From Rickettsiales bacterium (GTDB taxonomy: Bacteria; Pseudomonadota; Alphaproteobacteria; Rickettsiales; UBA1997), in contig JAIRWJ010000033.1 of assembly GCA_031269065.1 (NCBI GenBank), positions 1 through 11,675 on the forward strand: a stretch of DNA of 11,675 nucleotides. The letters run 5' to 3'. The notes beneath the pieces were generated by a model. That model saw only the letters and a program-made list of their open reading frames with translations. It was not told the DNA's origin and made no database searches. A program made the translations under genes and the position numbers. The number at the start of each line of letters is the position of its first letter. Within the stretch, counting starts at the first letter, position 1. This document shows positions 1 to 6,281 of the stretch, one piece after another.

Positions 1-5
1 AGCCC

Positions 6-377
6 ATGGATGGCATAATGAGAGTTGAAGACATGGCAACAGGAGATGTTAAATATGCAAAATTTAAAGATGGCAAAGAGGGCAAGGAAGTTTCCGAAAA
101 GAAGTTCAGGAAAAGTTGTAACAAAAAGCTTGGAAAAGGAGGCTATGAAAAATTCTCCAAAGAAATGGAAGAAATTGGAAAAAAAGGAAAGAAAACCCGG
201 CAGGATACTTATAGGGTAACAGAACAGGAACAGCCCGTCAGTGGCAAAAAATCAAATGTGTTAGATGCCTTTAAGGGTATAGTTGGTGGCGTCACATCCT
301 CAGCATCTTTTCAGAGTGGAACACCAAATCTTCCTAACACAAAAAATCCTAAGACCAATAAAGGTATAGTTCGCTAA
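6..377 (+). CDS. Small lysine-rich protein of unknown function, possibly the C-terminal part of a longer gene
   Basis: I do not recognise this gene. The reading frame is still open at the left edge of the window, so the ATG at 6 may be internal and the true start may lie outside. The 123 visible residues are strongly basic, with many Lys and Gly and a dense Lys/Glu helix-like section at about residues 20-65. There is no signal peptide or long hydrophobic segment in the visible part. Near the C-terminus is a small hydrophobic Gly-rich patch, VLDAFKGIVGGVTSS (about 85-99), followed by an Asn/Pro/Thr/Lys-rich tail ending in Arg. A similar patch occurs near the C-terminus of the convergent gene at 819-1904. 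It could be a nucleic-acid-binding or host-directed protein, but nothing visible decides this. The stop is TAA at 375-377. Confidence 0.5.
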   Translation: MDGIMRVEDMATGDVKYAKFKDGKEGKEVSEKKFRKSCNKKLGKGGYEKFSKEMEEIGKKGKKTRQDTYRVTEQEQPVSGKKSNVLDAFKGIVGGVTSSASFQSGTPNLPNTKNPKTNKGIVR

Positions 378-409
378 CTAGTATTAGTCTTCCCCCCACT
401 CTACAACTG

Positions 410-436
410 CCCTTTGGAACTAGGGATTTTATTTTA
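410..436 (+). terminator. Weak candidate intrinsic terminator after the gene ending at 377
   Basis: CCCT (410-413) can pair with AGGG (422-425) around an 8-nt loop, followed by ATTTTATTTT. The stem is only 4 bp, so this is a weak candidate, supported mainly by its T-rich tail and its position 33 bp after a stop codon. Confidence 0.3.
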
Positions 437-767
437 ACCGTCAATCAATTTGATTTGTGGCATAGGATAACTTAGTGTAATTGTTAATGCGCGTACTGTG
501 AAATAAATGTAAGGGCAGCTGACGATACTCCAGTTCCGGTGCTCTTGCACCATATTTTTTATATGCTTATGAAAAAATATGGGAAAGAATATACAGAGAC
601 ATGGATAACGGCCAAGATATTTCGGTAATATCCGATCCATTCCTAGCGAGAACCACTTCTAATTTGTTTTCTCAGCTTTTTGTGCTGCTCTCAGCTTTAC
701 TTCTAGTGGCTCCGGAGGATTGTAAATAAAAAAGCCGAGCACTAGCGACCTTAATTCCAAACAGCAA

Positions 768-795
768 AGAGAGAGGGGTGACTATCCCTCTCTTT
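768..795 (-). terminator. Hairpin, probable terminator of the 819-1904 gene
   Basis: GAGAGGG (771-777) pairs with CCCTCTC (786-792), with one or two further A-T pairs outside, around an 8-nt loop. It lies about 25 bp downstream of the minus-strand stop codon. Read on the minus strand, the 3' flank is TTTGCTGTTT; read on the plus strand, it is TTTATT. Both tails are only moderately T-rich, so it may act in both directions between the two convergent genes. Confidence 0.45.
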
Positions 796-818
796 ATTCC
801 CTACGTCTTCTGTGTTGA

Positions 819-1904
819 CTAGAGTTCTTTCCCGTCTACACCGCGGCTTTCAGATTTTTCTTCTGTTTCTTCCTCAGATCCGCTCGCCAAATTAGCATCA
901 AGGTCTTTGTTTTTAGTATTTTGTTTAAATGAATTGGCAGTACTTGTAATATTTTTAACAGCTCCAAAAACTCCACTAAATATTTCAACGACAGTTCCGG
1001 CAAGCCCTTTAAGAAATTCCCCAATACTTGTCACGGCGTTATTAACCTTTTCGACCTTAATAGCAGCAGCGCCGACAACAACTCCGGTAGCACCGGCTGC
1101 AACAACACCACCAACAACAGCACCATTTACTTTAGCTGTGCCGCTAGCACCTTCAAAGGCCTCTGGAACCTCTGGGGCACGATCCTGCATTTCTTCTTTA
1201 TTACTGATTTCCTCATCGATCTTCTTCTTTCTTTTTCCCTTCTTTTTTCTCCCCCCACCTGTTATTAATGGAATATTTGGACCACCGGAGCCTCCAATTC
1301 CAATTCTGACTTTCTCTTCATCGTCCAGTTCTTTTTTGAATATCGCGTCATATTCCTGATTTTGCCCTACCTTTTCACACTCCTTTATTTCTCCATCAAC
1401 AGTGACAACGTTGAAAATCTCTACAGGAGTGTCTGATTCTTCTTCACTCTTTTCTTCACTCTTTTCTTCACTTTCTTTCTCGCCTTCTATATGGGCATCT
1501 GGTTTCCTGATCCCTATTTTCTCATCACTATTTTCTTCATTTTCTTCCACTTGTTCGGAAGATTGTGAATTTGTTGGTGCATAAGTGGCATTAGTAGTGC
1601 TGGGAGTAATATTGGTGCTATCTGCCAGAACACTTGACTCTTTAGTCTCGTTCTCTTCCACACTATTTCCTTCGCCTTCTTCTTCATCTTCATCTTCTTT
1701 CTTAATTTTTTTCTCTTTACCGCTGGCCGCACCACCTTTTTTGTCGTTTTTTGATTTTGCTAGTATTTTTTCTTTTTTGGGGCTTGCACTAGCTAAAGAA
1801 CCACCAATTAAACCAGGAGCAATTGAAAGCACCACAGTATTTAGAATAAAAAACAAAAATAATTTTCTACCATTAAACATATTGATTATAAAAGTTTCGC
1901 TCAT
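819..1904 (-). CDS. Predicted exported low-complexity acidic/basic protein with a Gly/Ala-rich membrane segment, function unknown
   Basis: I do not recognise this 361-residue protein. Residues 1-40 look like a Sec signal peptide: a basic NGRK at 11-14, a hydrophobic core LFLFFILNTVVLSIAPGLIG, and a SLASA-S type cleavage site near residue 40. A second ATG at codon 9 gives a shorter version of the same signal. The mature part has a Lys-rich start (43-69), a Glu/Asp block (70-90), a Ser/Thr/Asn-rich stretch (91-117), an EEKS tandem repeat (146-157), a predicted globular section (160-200), a very basic GGGRKKKGKRKKK block (217-229), then a Gly/Ala/Val segment long enough to span a membrane (261-284) and an amphipathic helix-like part (291-320). 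The acidic tail ends in GVDGKEL. It may be periplasmic, surface-exposed or secreted. No Shine-Dalgarno is obvious. A TATAAT lies 21-26 bp upstream of the start. Confidence 0.7.
   Translation of the reverse strand: MSETFIINMFNGRKLFLFFILNTVVLSIAPGLIGGSLASASPKKEKILAKSKNDKKGGAASGKEKKIKKEDEDEEEGEGNSVEENETKESSVLADSTNITPSTTNATYAPTNSQSSEQVEENEENSDEKIGIRKPDAHIEGEKESEEKSEEKSEEESDTPVEIFNVVTVDGEIKECEKVGQNQEYDAIFKKELDDEEKVRIGIGGSGGPNIPLITGGGRKKKGKRKKKIDEEISNKEEMQDRAPEVPEAFEGASGTAKVNGAVVGGVVAAGATGVVVGAAAIKVEKVNNAVTSIGEFLKGLAGTVVEIFSGVFGAVKNITSTANSFKQNTKNKDLDANLASGSEEETEEKSESRGVDGKEL
1442..1477 (-). repeat. Three 12-bp tandem repeats inside the exported protein gene
   Basis: The unit CTTCACTCTTTT occurs exactly at 1442-1453 and 1454-1465 and imperfectly at 1466-1477. 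On the coding (minus) strand each unit encodes the four-residue repeat EEKS, so copy-number change would keep the reading frame and alter the length of a charged linker. Confidence 0.7.
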
Positions 1905-1924
1905 GTTAGATTAGTCCAGAACGA

Positions 1925-1930
1925 ATTATA
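1925..1930 (-). promoter_or_regulatory. Candidate -10 box for the 819-1904 gene
   Basis: On the minus strand this hexamer is a perfect TATAAT, 20 bp upstream of the ATG at 1904. No good -35 is seen at 16-18 bp, and the implied leader is only about 12-15 nt, so the call rests on the -10 alone. If real, the leader is very short, or translation starts at the second ATG (codon 9). Confidence 0.35.
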
Positions 1931-2051
1931 ATCAAGTGGACAGATAGTTGTATAAATCTCCAAAATTACGAACAAACCATCAGGTAAACAAATCAACACC
2001 CCTCCAGGTTGTGTGAATATTTTTTCGAAAAAAGATAAAAACGCTAATAAT

Positions 2052-2543
2052 CTAGTCTCTGAAGTTTATGAATTGTAGAGGAATTTTAAGATCTAGAACT
2101 TTTATGTGCTCTATGGCGGTCTGCAAATCGTCTCTGGACTTGCCAGAAATCCTAACTTCATCCCCCTGAATTGATGCCTGCACTTTTAGCTTTGACTGTT
2201 TGAAAAACTTTGTTATCTGTTTAGCATTATCCTGGTCTATACCCTCTTTTATTTTCACGACCTGGTGTAGAGTATTGCCTCCGGCTTTTTCCTCTTTCTG
2301 AAAGTCTAGGGAGAGTGGATCTAGCTTTCTCTTCACAAAAACCGCCTTCAGAGAAGACTGGATCTGCTGGAGATAGTAGTCACTGTCAGCCACCAGAACG
2401 ATAGTTTTTTCTTTTTTATCAAGCTCTATTGACCATTTGGTTGTCTTAAAGTCATATCTATTCTCAATTTCTCTCTTGACCGTATTTACAGAATTATCAA
2501 CCTCCTGCATATCGACCTTTGAAACCACATCAAAACTTGGCAT
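2052..2543 (-). CDS. yajQ: YajQ family nucleotide-binding protein (UPF0234)
   Basis: A cytoplasmic protein of 163 residues, the usual family length. It starts MPSFDVVSKVDMQEVDNSVN and ends PLQFINFRD; both ends are hallmarks of the YajQ/UPF0234 family. The family has two ferredoxin-like folds, and members have been reported to bind nucleotides or cyclic di-GMP and to affect transcription in some bacteria; what it does in this organism cannot be read from sequence. Family-typical pieces here include NRYDFK (28-33), the SDYYLQQI region (54-61) and a Lys-rich second half with the conserved GDEVRISGKSRDDLQ (127-141). It is transcribed divergently from mraZ across a 209-bp spacer. No Shine-Dalgarno is visible before the ATG. 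The next gene on the same strand begins 147 bp downstream and has its own candidate -10 box, so the two are probably separate units. Confidence 0.93.
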   Translation of the reverse strand: MPSFDVVSKVDMQEVDNSVNTVKREIENRYDFKTTKWSIELDKKEKTIVLVADSDYYLQQIQSSLKAVFVKRKLDPLSLDFQKEEKAGGNTLHQVVKIKEGIDQDNAKQITKFFKQSKLKVQASIQGDEVRISGKSRDDLQTAIEHIKVLDLKIPLQFINFRD

Positions 2544-2687
2544 GGCACAAAAATTTAACCACTGTTCGCTAGGCTACAGTCCAAATTTTGCTTATCAAGA
2601 TCTGGTTGAAACACTAGAGTCCAGTTCGTGCTCTGGATGGTTTTCTTCTAGGGAAACTAATCTGGAAAATACATAATTCTAAGAAAC

Positions 2688-2715
2688 TTGACAATAGTGT
2701 GATTTCACATACCAT
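2688..2715 (+). promoter_or_regulatory. Candidate sigma-70 type promoter of the mraZ operon
   Basis: A perfect TTGACA at 2688-2693 is followed after 16 bp by TACCAT at 2710-2715 (four of six matches to TATAAT). Transcription would begin near 2722, about 30 nt before the mraZ ATG. The -10 box overlaps the repeats described at 2711-2740, as expected for a repressor-controlled promoter. Confidence 0.5.
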
Positions 2716-2740
2716 ACCATGTAATACCATAAAAACCCAA
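2711..2740 (-). promoter_or_regulatory. Candidate MraZ operator: TGG-core repeats with 10-bp period
   Basis: Read on the minus strand, TTGGG (2740-2736), ATGGT (2730-2726) and ATGGT (2720-2716) are each separated by exactly 5 nt, and an additional ATGGT (2715-2711) follows directly. In E. coli, MraZ is known to bind three TGGGN repeats separated by 5-nt spacers upstream of its own gene. Here two of three core units are TGGT instead of TGGG, but the spacing is the same. The site sits between the -10 box and the ribosome-binding site of mraZ, so bound MraZ could block transcription. Confidence 0.45.
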
Positions 2741-2752
2741 TAAGGCTGGACG

Positions 2753-3202
2753 ATGAGCCTGTTTTTGTCAACGTTTGAGAATAGAGTTGATCAGAAAGGG
2801 AGGGTTTCTGTGCCTTCACAGTTTAGAAATGTTCTCCAGCAAGGATCCGGGGATTCTCTGGTCCTCTACGAGTCATCACTGAACAAATGTCTGGAGGGTT
2901 GTAGTCTGGTCAGGTTGGAGGAACTCAGTAGAAGGATAGATTGCTTAGACCCTTTCTCTGAGGAGAGGGATGCTTTCGCCGCTATAGTTTTGGGTGGCTC
3001 AGCTCAATTATCCTTCGATCGGGATGGTCGTATATTATTACCAAGACATCTGCTGGAATTTGCCGGAATAAGAGAAAGGGCAACCTTCATCGGTAAAGGT
3101 CAGATTTTTGAACTGTGGAATAGTGAGTCGTTCGGTAACTATATAACTAGAGCGAGGACCCGGGTCGGGAAAAATAGGAGTATGCTTAGAGATGCAAAGT
3201 AG
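2753..3202 (+). CDS. mraZ: MraZ, transcriptional regulator of the division and cell-wall cluster
   Basis: A cytoplasmic, ring-forming DNA-binding protein of 149 residues that in other bacteria represses its own operon. It has two SpoVT/AbrB-like MraZ domains, each with the signature DxxxR: D13-R17 in VDQKGRVSVP and D89-R93 in FDRDGRILLP. The start MSLFLSTFENRVDQKGR and the motif ATFIGKGQIFELW (110-122) are family-typical. The ATG at 2753 is preceded by AAGG at 2742-2745 with 7-nt spacing. It is the first gene of mraZ-rsmH-ftsL-ftsI and overlaps rsmH by 11 bp. Thirteen of its 16 arginine codons are AGA or AGG. The repeats at 2711-2740 are the likely self-binding site. Confidence 0.95.
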   Translation: MSLFLSTFENRVDQKGRVSVPSQFRNVLQQGSGDSLVLYESSLNKCLEGCSLVRLEELSRRIDCLDPFSEERDAFAAIVLGGSAQLSFDRDGRILLPRHLLEFAGIRERATFIGKGQIFELWNSESFGNYITRARTRVGKNRSMLRDAK

Positions 3203-4130
3203 AAGAAGTTTAGGACACATTCCAGTGATGTTGGAAGAAGTTTTATTCATAATGGATCCCAGAGATGGAGATTTTATATTGGATGGCACTTTCGGTGCCG
3301 GAGGCTATACGGCCGCACTGTTGGCTAGAAATAACTCCTGCAGGGTAGTGGGGATAGATAGAGATGAGAATGTACTGGAATTTGCTGAAGATATCAAAAA
3401 TACCTATGGTGATAGATTCAAATTTTATAATATTAAATTCAGTGATGTAAGCAGTGTCCTAAGGGATGGTAGCCTGGACGGACTAGTGCTGGACCTAGGT
3501 GTTTCCTCTATGCAGCTAGAAAATGGCCAGAGGGGTTTTTCCTTTGATAGAGAAGCTGGTCTGCTGATGACTATGGGGGGAAACAGTCTAAATGCCTATG
3601 ATGTGGTCAATGTCTTCAGCGAGAAAAAAATAGCTTCCATAATTTCTGAATATGGGGACGAGCTCAGAAGTAGGGCTATAGCTAGAAAAATTTTTGAACA
3701 TAGAAAGCTGAAGCCTATAGAAACAACGATAGAATTGGCCGGTGTAGTTAGAAGCTGTTTCTGGAAGAGAGGGAAGATAGACAATGCTACGAGGACATTT
3801 CAGGCCATTAGGATTTTTGTTAACGATGAGCTGGAGGAACTGAGGACTATACTGAGAAATTCTATAAACCTGCTTAAAAGTGGTGGTCGACTGGTGGTTG
3901 TGAGTTTTAATTCTCTCGAGGACAGGATTGTTAAGAGATTTTTTATAGAAAATGGAAACATAAGGTCGAAAAAAAATAATAAGTATGGAATCGATGCCCC
4001 AAAAAGTAGTGTGGAGGAGACAGCCGTATTCAATGTTGGTTCGAAAAAACCCATGTTACCCTCCGGAGCTGAAATTCTGAGGAATCCTAGGTCCAGGTCA
4101 GCTAAACTTAGGTGGGGAATAAAGTGTTGA
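3192..4130 (+). CDS. rsmH: RsmH (MraW), 16S rRNA m4C1402 N4-methyltransferase
   Basis: An S-adenosylmethionine-dependent enzyme that methylates N4 of C1402 in the decoding centre of 16S rRNA. Its 312 residues show the family order: HIPVMLEEV (9-17), SAM-binding DGTFGAGGYT (31-40), GIDRDE (54-59), LVLDLGVSSMQL (98-109), RGFSF (114-118), RTFQAIRIFVNDELEEL (201-217), VVVSFNSLEDRIVKRF (235-250) and C-terminal NPRSRSAKLRWG (298-309). Two places differ from the usual pattern. The segment normally like DGPLDMRMD reads EAGLLMTMG (121-129), losing the central Asp and Arg, and SFHSLEDR has Asn instead of His (N240). The ATG at 3192 overlaps the end of mraZ by 11 bp; AGGAG at 3176-3180 is its best ribosome site, though rather far (11 nt). 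Confidence 0.94.
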   Translation: MQSRRSLGHIPVMLEEVLFIMDPRDGDFILDGTFGAGGYTAALLARNNSCRVVGIDRDENVLEFAEDIKNTYGDRFKFYNIKFSDVSSVLRDGSLDGLVLDLGVSSMQLENGQRGFSFDREAGLLMTMGGNSLNAYDVVNVFSEKKIASIISEYGDELRSRAIARKIFEHRKLKPIETTIELAGVVRSCFWKRGKIDNATRTFQAIRIFVNDELEELRTILRNSINLLKSGGRLVVVSFNSLEDRIVKRFFIENGNIRSKKNNKYGIDAPKSSVEETAVFNVGSKKPMLPSGAEILRNPRSRSAKLRWGIKC

Positions 4131-4462
4131 CGGACATTTTGGAGGATTTCAATAACAAATTGGTCGTAGCCAACCTATGCCTTTTTCTTGCTTTGGTTTT
4201 CAGTAAAAGAATAGGATTTTCTGTGAAACAGGATATTCTTAGGACGGAAACAGCGCTGGAAAATCTTCGGAGAGAGGTCGAAGGACTGGATCTAGAAATA
4301 TCCTATCTGACGAATCCGGAAAGACTGAAATCAATCTATGTGAACATAGGTAGTCCAGATAAGCATCTGATGGGCAAGGATGAGATAAAGGCTCTTGACG
4401 AACTAATACCTTTTTACCATTTTCAATACGAAAAGACGGCAAGTTCCTTCACTGTAAGATGA
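4124..4462 (+). CDS. ftsL: FtsL-like bitopic cell division protein
   Basis: A short inner-membrane protein that, in characterised bacteria, joins FtsB and FtsQ at the septum and helps activate FtsW/FtsI. From GTG 4124 it is 112 residues: a short cytoplasmic tail, one membrane segment (KLVVANLCLFLALVFS, about 12-27), a heptad-like coiled coil (about 33-62) and the FtsL-typical YLTNPERLKSI near 63-73. FtsL sequences diverge strongly, so position between rsmH and ftsI is a main support. I prefer GTG 4124, or TTG 4127, to GTG 4112 because GGGG at 4114-4117 and AGG at 4110-4112 form a ribosome site just ahead of them. It overlaps rsmH by 7 bp and ftsI by 4 bp (ATGA), so all three are probably translationally coupled. 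Confidence 0.82.
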   Translation: MLTDILEDFNNKLVVANLCLFLALVFSKRIGFSVKQDILRTETALENLRREVEGLDLEISYLTNPERLKSIYVNIGSPDKHLMGKDEIKALDELIPFYHFQYEKTASSFTVR

Positions 4463-6021
4463 ATTCCAGAGGAATAAAAGTTTCGTTGATAATTGCCGGA
4501 CTGACTCTGGTGTTTGCTGTGATTGTGGCGAGGACATTCACATTTACTGTGCTGCAGTACAATTCCTTCTTTGTAGGAAAAAATTCCTTCCCTCTGAATA
4601 GGGTTAGAAGATTGAACATAGTGGATAGTAACTATAATTTGATAGCCAGTGACATAGACACAAAAACGCTATACATCAATGGAAATCTGTTGGAAAATGA
4701 ATCTTTTGTGGCTAAGAAACTTTCGAAGGCAATTGGCCTGCCATATAGTCAGATCTACAATCGATTAACCAGCAGGGATGCAAAGAATAGATATATTTTG
4801 ATAAAAAAACATCTTTTTCCAGAGGAGGAAAATAGAGTGAGGCAGCTTCCTATAGCCTCTCTGGTGTTTGAAGATAGTCTCCTGAGGTACTATCCCCAGG
4901 ATAATTTGTTCTCCCATGTTGTTGGCTATGTCAATGCCGATGGCCAGGGAGTACTTGGTCTGGAAGAATATTACGATACCTATCTCAAAAGCACCGACAA
5001 AGGACAGCTCAGGTCAACATTGGATGTGAGAGTACAGAGCGCCCTCAGAGAGGAGCTTCGGAGAGCCAAAGAATTCTACAGATCTGACTTTGTGGTTGGC
5101 ATAGTGGCAGAAATAACCACAGGTAACATAGTTGCTATGGTTTCTCTGCCGGATTTTAATCCAAATGACCCCGGTGATCGCTCAGATACTTTTAACCGTG
5201 CCACCTATGGAAACTATGAGCTTGGCTCTGTGCTTAAGGTTTTTACTCTGGCAAATGGGCTGGAATTGGGTCTTATAGATGAAAACAGTACATTCGATGT
5301 TAGCCAGAACATAAGACATGGTAAATTCCTGATCGGAGATATAGAATTTATAAGAAATAGGGGAACAATAAAAACTGGAGAGGTTTTGGCACTATCATCA
5401 AACATAGGAATAGCCATGATTGCCAAGAGAATAGGAGTGAATAGACAGCTAGAATTTTTTGAAAGTGTTGGTATGCTGGAAAAGCTTGATACCGACATCC
5501 GACAGATTTCTTTGCCAATTCAGCCCAGAAAATGGAAAGATATAAATCTGATAACCATAGCCTATGGTTATGGCCTAGCTGCTTCTCCACTCCATGTGCT
5601 TAATGCCCTTGGAGGCATACTCGGCGGTAGCATAGTAGCTCCTAGATTTACATACAATTTCAGATCCCAGAAAAAGGTGAAAAAAATATCTAGAAAAACA
5701 TCTGAGCTCATCAGAAAATTTTTGAGACTGGCTGTTACAAATGGTACCGGTAGACTTGTCAATGTTAGCGGCTATGACATCGGCGGTAAAACAGGAACTG
5801 CAAGAAAAATGATAGCCGGAGCCTATCGGAAAGGAGCTCATCTTGCCTCGTTTTTTGGTGCTCTGCCAATGAAAAATCCAAAATATAGCCTGATTGTTGT
5901 TATCAATAGACCAAGAGAGTCACCGGACAGGGATATGGATGGCACCGGTGGCAGTGTAGCCATCACCATAGTTAAAAATATAATACTGAAAATTACTCCA
6001 TTCTTGGAATTGGGAGAATAG
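4459..6021 (+). CDS. ftsI: FtsI, septal peptidoglycan transpeptidase (class B penicillin-binding protein 3)
   Basis: Cross-links septal peptidoglycan together with the FtsW glycosyltransferase. The 520 residues comprise a short cytoplasmic start, one membrane anchor (about 8-32), a PBP dimerisation/pedestal domain (about 40-190) and a transpeptidase domain. All three penicillin-binding motifs are present: SxxK with nucleophile S257 and K260 (GSVLK), SxN at S313-N315, and KTG at K444-G446 (GGKTGTA). The length is at the short end for FtsI, with no C-terminal PASTA domain. In the pedestal the common RGxIxDRNGxxLA motif reads roughly RRLNIVDSNYNLIA, so its Gly, Arg and second Gly are lost. The start ATG overlaps the ftsL stop. 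murE, which usually follows, is absent; a stem-loop begins right at the stop codon. Confidence 0.94.
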   Translation: MNSRGIKVSLIIAGLTLVFAVIVARTFTFTVLQYNSFFVGKNSFPLNRVRRLNIVDSNYNLIASDIDTKTLYINGNLLENESFVAKKLSKAIGLPYSQIYNRLTSRDAKNRYILIKKHLFPEEENRVRQLPIASLVFEDSLLRYYPQDNLFSHVVGYVNADGQGVLGLEEYYDTYLKSTDKGQLRSTLDVRVQSALREELRRAKEFYRSDFVVGIVAEITTGNIVAMVSLPDFNPNDPGDRSDTFNRATYGNYELGSVLKVFTLANGLELGLIDENSTFDVSQNIRHGKFLIGDIEFIRNRGTIKTGEVLALSSNIGIAMIAKRIGVNRQLEFFESVGMLEKLDTDIRQISLPIQPRKWKDINLITIAYGYGLAASPLHVLNALGGILGGSIVAPRFTYNFRSQKKVKKISRKTSELIRKFLRLAVTNGTGRLVNVSGYDIGGKTGTARKMIAGAYRKGAHLASFFGALPMKNPKYSLIVVINRPRESPDRDMDGTGGSVAITIVKNIILKITPFLELGE

Positions 6022-6087
6022 GCTCTAGCTCTCTCAAATCTTGTTCACATCATTTCCCATCCAGTGGACATCTTTTTTGCTAGAGCC
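6021..6087 (+). repeat. Nested stem-loop immediately after ftsI
   Basis: GGCTCTAGC (6021-6029) and GCTAGAGCC (6079-6087) form a perfect 9-bp inverted repeat whose first base is the last base of the ftsI stop codon. Inside it, TGTTCAC (6042-6048) pairs with GTGGACA (6064-6070) in a second 7-bp stem with one G-U pair, around a 15-nt loop. A T6 run (6073-6078) lies just inside the outer arm. It lacks a T-run after the stem, so it is not a classic intrinsic terminator. It could protect the 3' end of the operon mRNA, mark the end of a mobile element, or be part of an unrecognised RNA. Confidence 0.55.
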
Positions 6088-6176
6088 ATTTCCAGGCCAA
6101 TACTTGACCTAGCAATACTCTTCGGCTATTAGTTCGGCAATAAATAACCAGGAGATATCAATCAGATAACTTCAAA

Positions 6177-6281
6177 ATGGGGGATCATCTGAAAAATCTA
6201 AAAGATGGGCACTTAAGAAGACTAGCGGGAGTCAGGGGGAGTACCTTTGAATTTATGCTGACTAAGCTGGATAAAGTCTAG
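6177..6281 (+). pseudogene. Probable relic of an IS5-type DDE transposase (N-terminal fragment)
   Basis: From ATG 6177 the frame encodes 34 residues containing GHLRRLAGVRGSTFEFM, then stops. It closely follows the pattern of the N-terminal helix-turn-helix of IS5-like transposases common in Rickettsiales: a Leu/Asp-containing start, (F/L)RRLTGV, then TFExML. The following DNA, up to about 6500, continues in broken frames with pieces that could correspond to the next parts of such a protein: EHQIKLSVAGKPSL, then in another frame IVELPGIEYERAGKRRKSL, which recalls the region around the first catalytic Asp and the ERP/K-rich motif, although the Asp itself is not kept. The later matches are weak. 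No terminal inverted repeats or target duplications could be confirmed. Confidence 0.42.

Larger units (their letters stand above)
378..818. other. 441-bp non-coding stretch between convergent genes, with several hairpins and a short direct repeat
   Basis: No convincing gene is visible on either strand. A 68-codon minus-strand frame at 434-640 lacks a properly spaced ribosome site and shows no recognisable motif. Structure is visible: a 6-bp hairpin GATATT/AATATC at 616-632; a 10-bp direct repeat TCTCAGCTTT at 670-679 and 689-698; an inverted repeat CTAGTG (703-708) with CACTAG (740-745), which extends inward with one bulge through CTC/GAG; and the purine/pyrimidine hairpin at 768-795. This could be 3' UTR sequence of the two converging genes, an unannotated small RNA, or decayed coding DNA. 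Confidence 0.5.

Noticed and set aside
434..640. 68-codon minus-strand ORF in the intergenic stretch
   Set aside because: No properly spaced ribosome site, no recognisable motif, and it overlaps hairpin sequence; length is compatible with chance.
907..1914. Long plus-strand ORFs opposite the exported protein gene
   Set aside because: Their Ser/Thr/Phe/Pro-rich low-complexity translations are mirror images of the Glu/Lys codons of the real gene on the minus strand.
2020..2033. TTTTTTCGAAAAAA palindrome downstream of yajQ as a terminator
   Set aside because: The stem is almost all A-T with no loop to speak of and lacks a distinct T-run after it, so it is not convincing as an intrinsic terminator.
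6022..6132. The ftsI frame stays open for 36 codons after its TAG stop, which could suggest readthrough
   Set aside because: A run of 36 codons without a stop is not rare by chance, the sequence matches no known FtsI extension, and the stem-loop starts at the stop codon.
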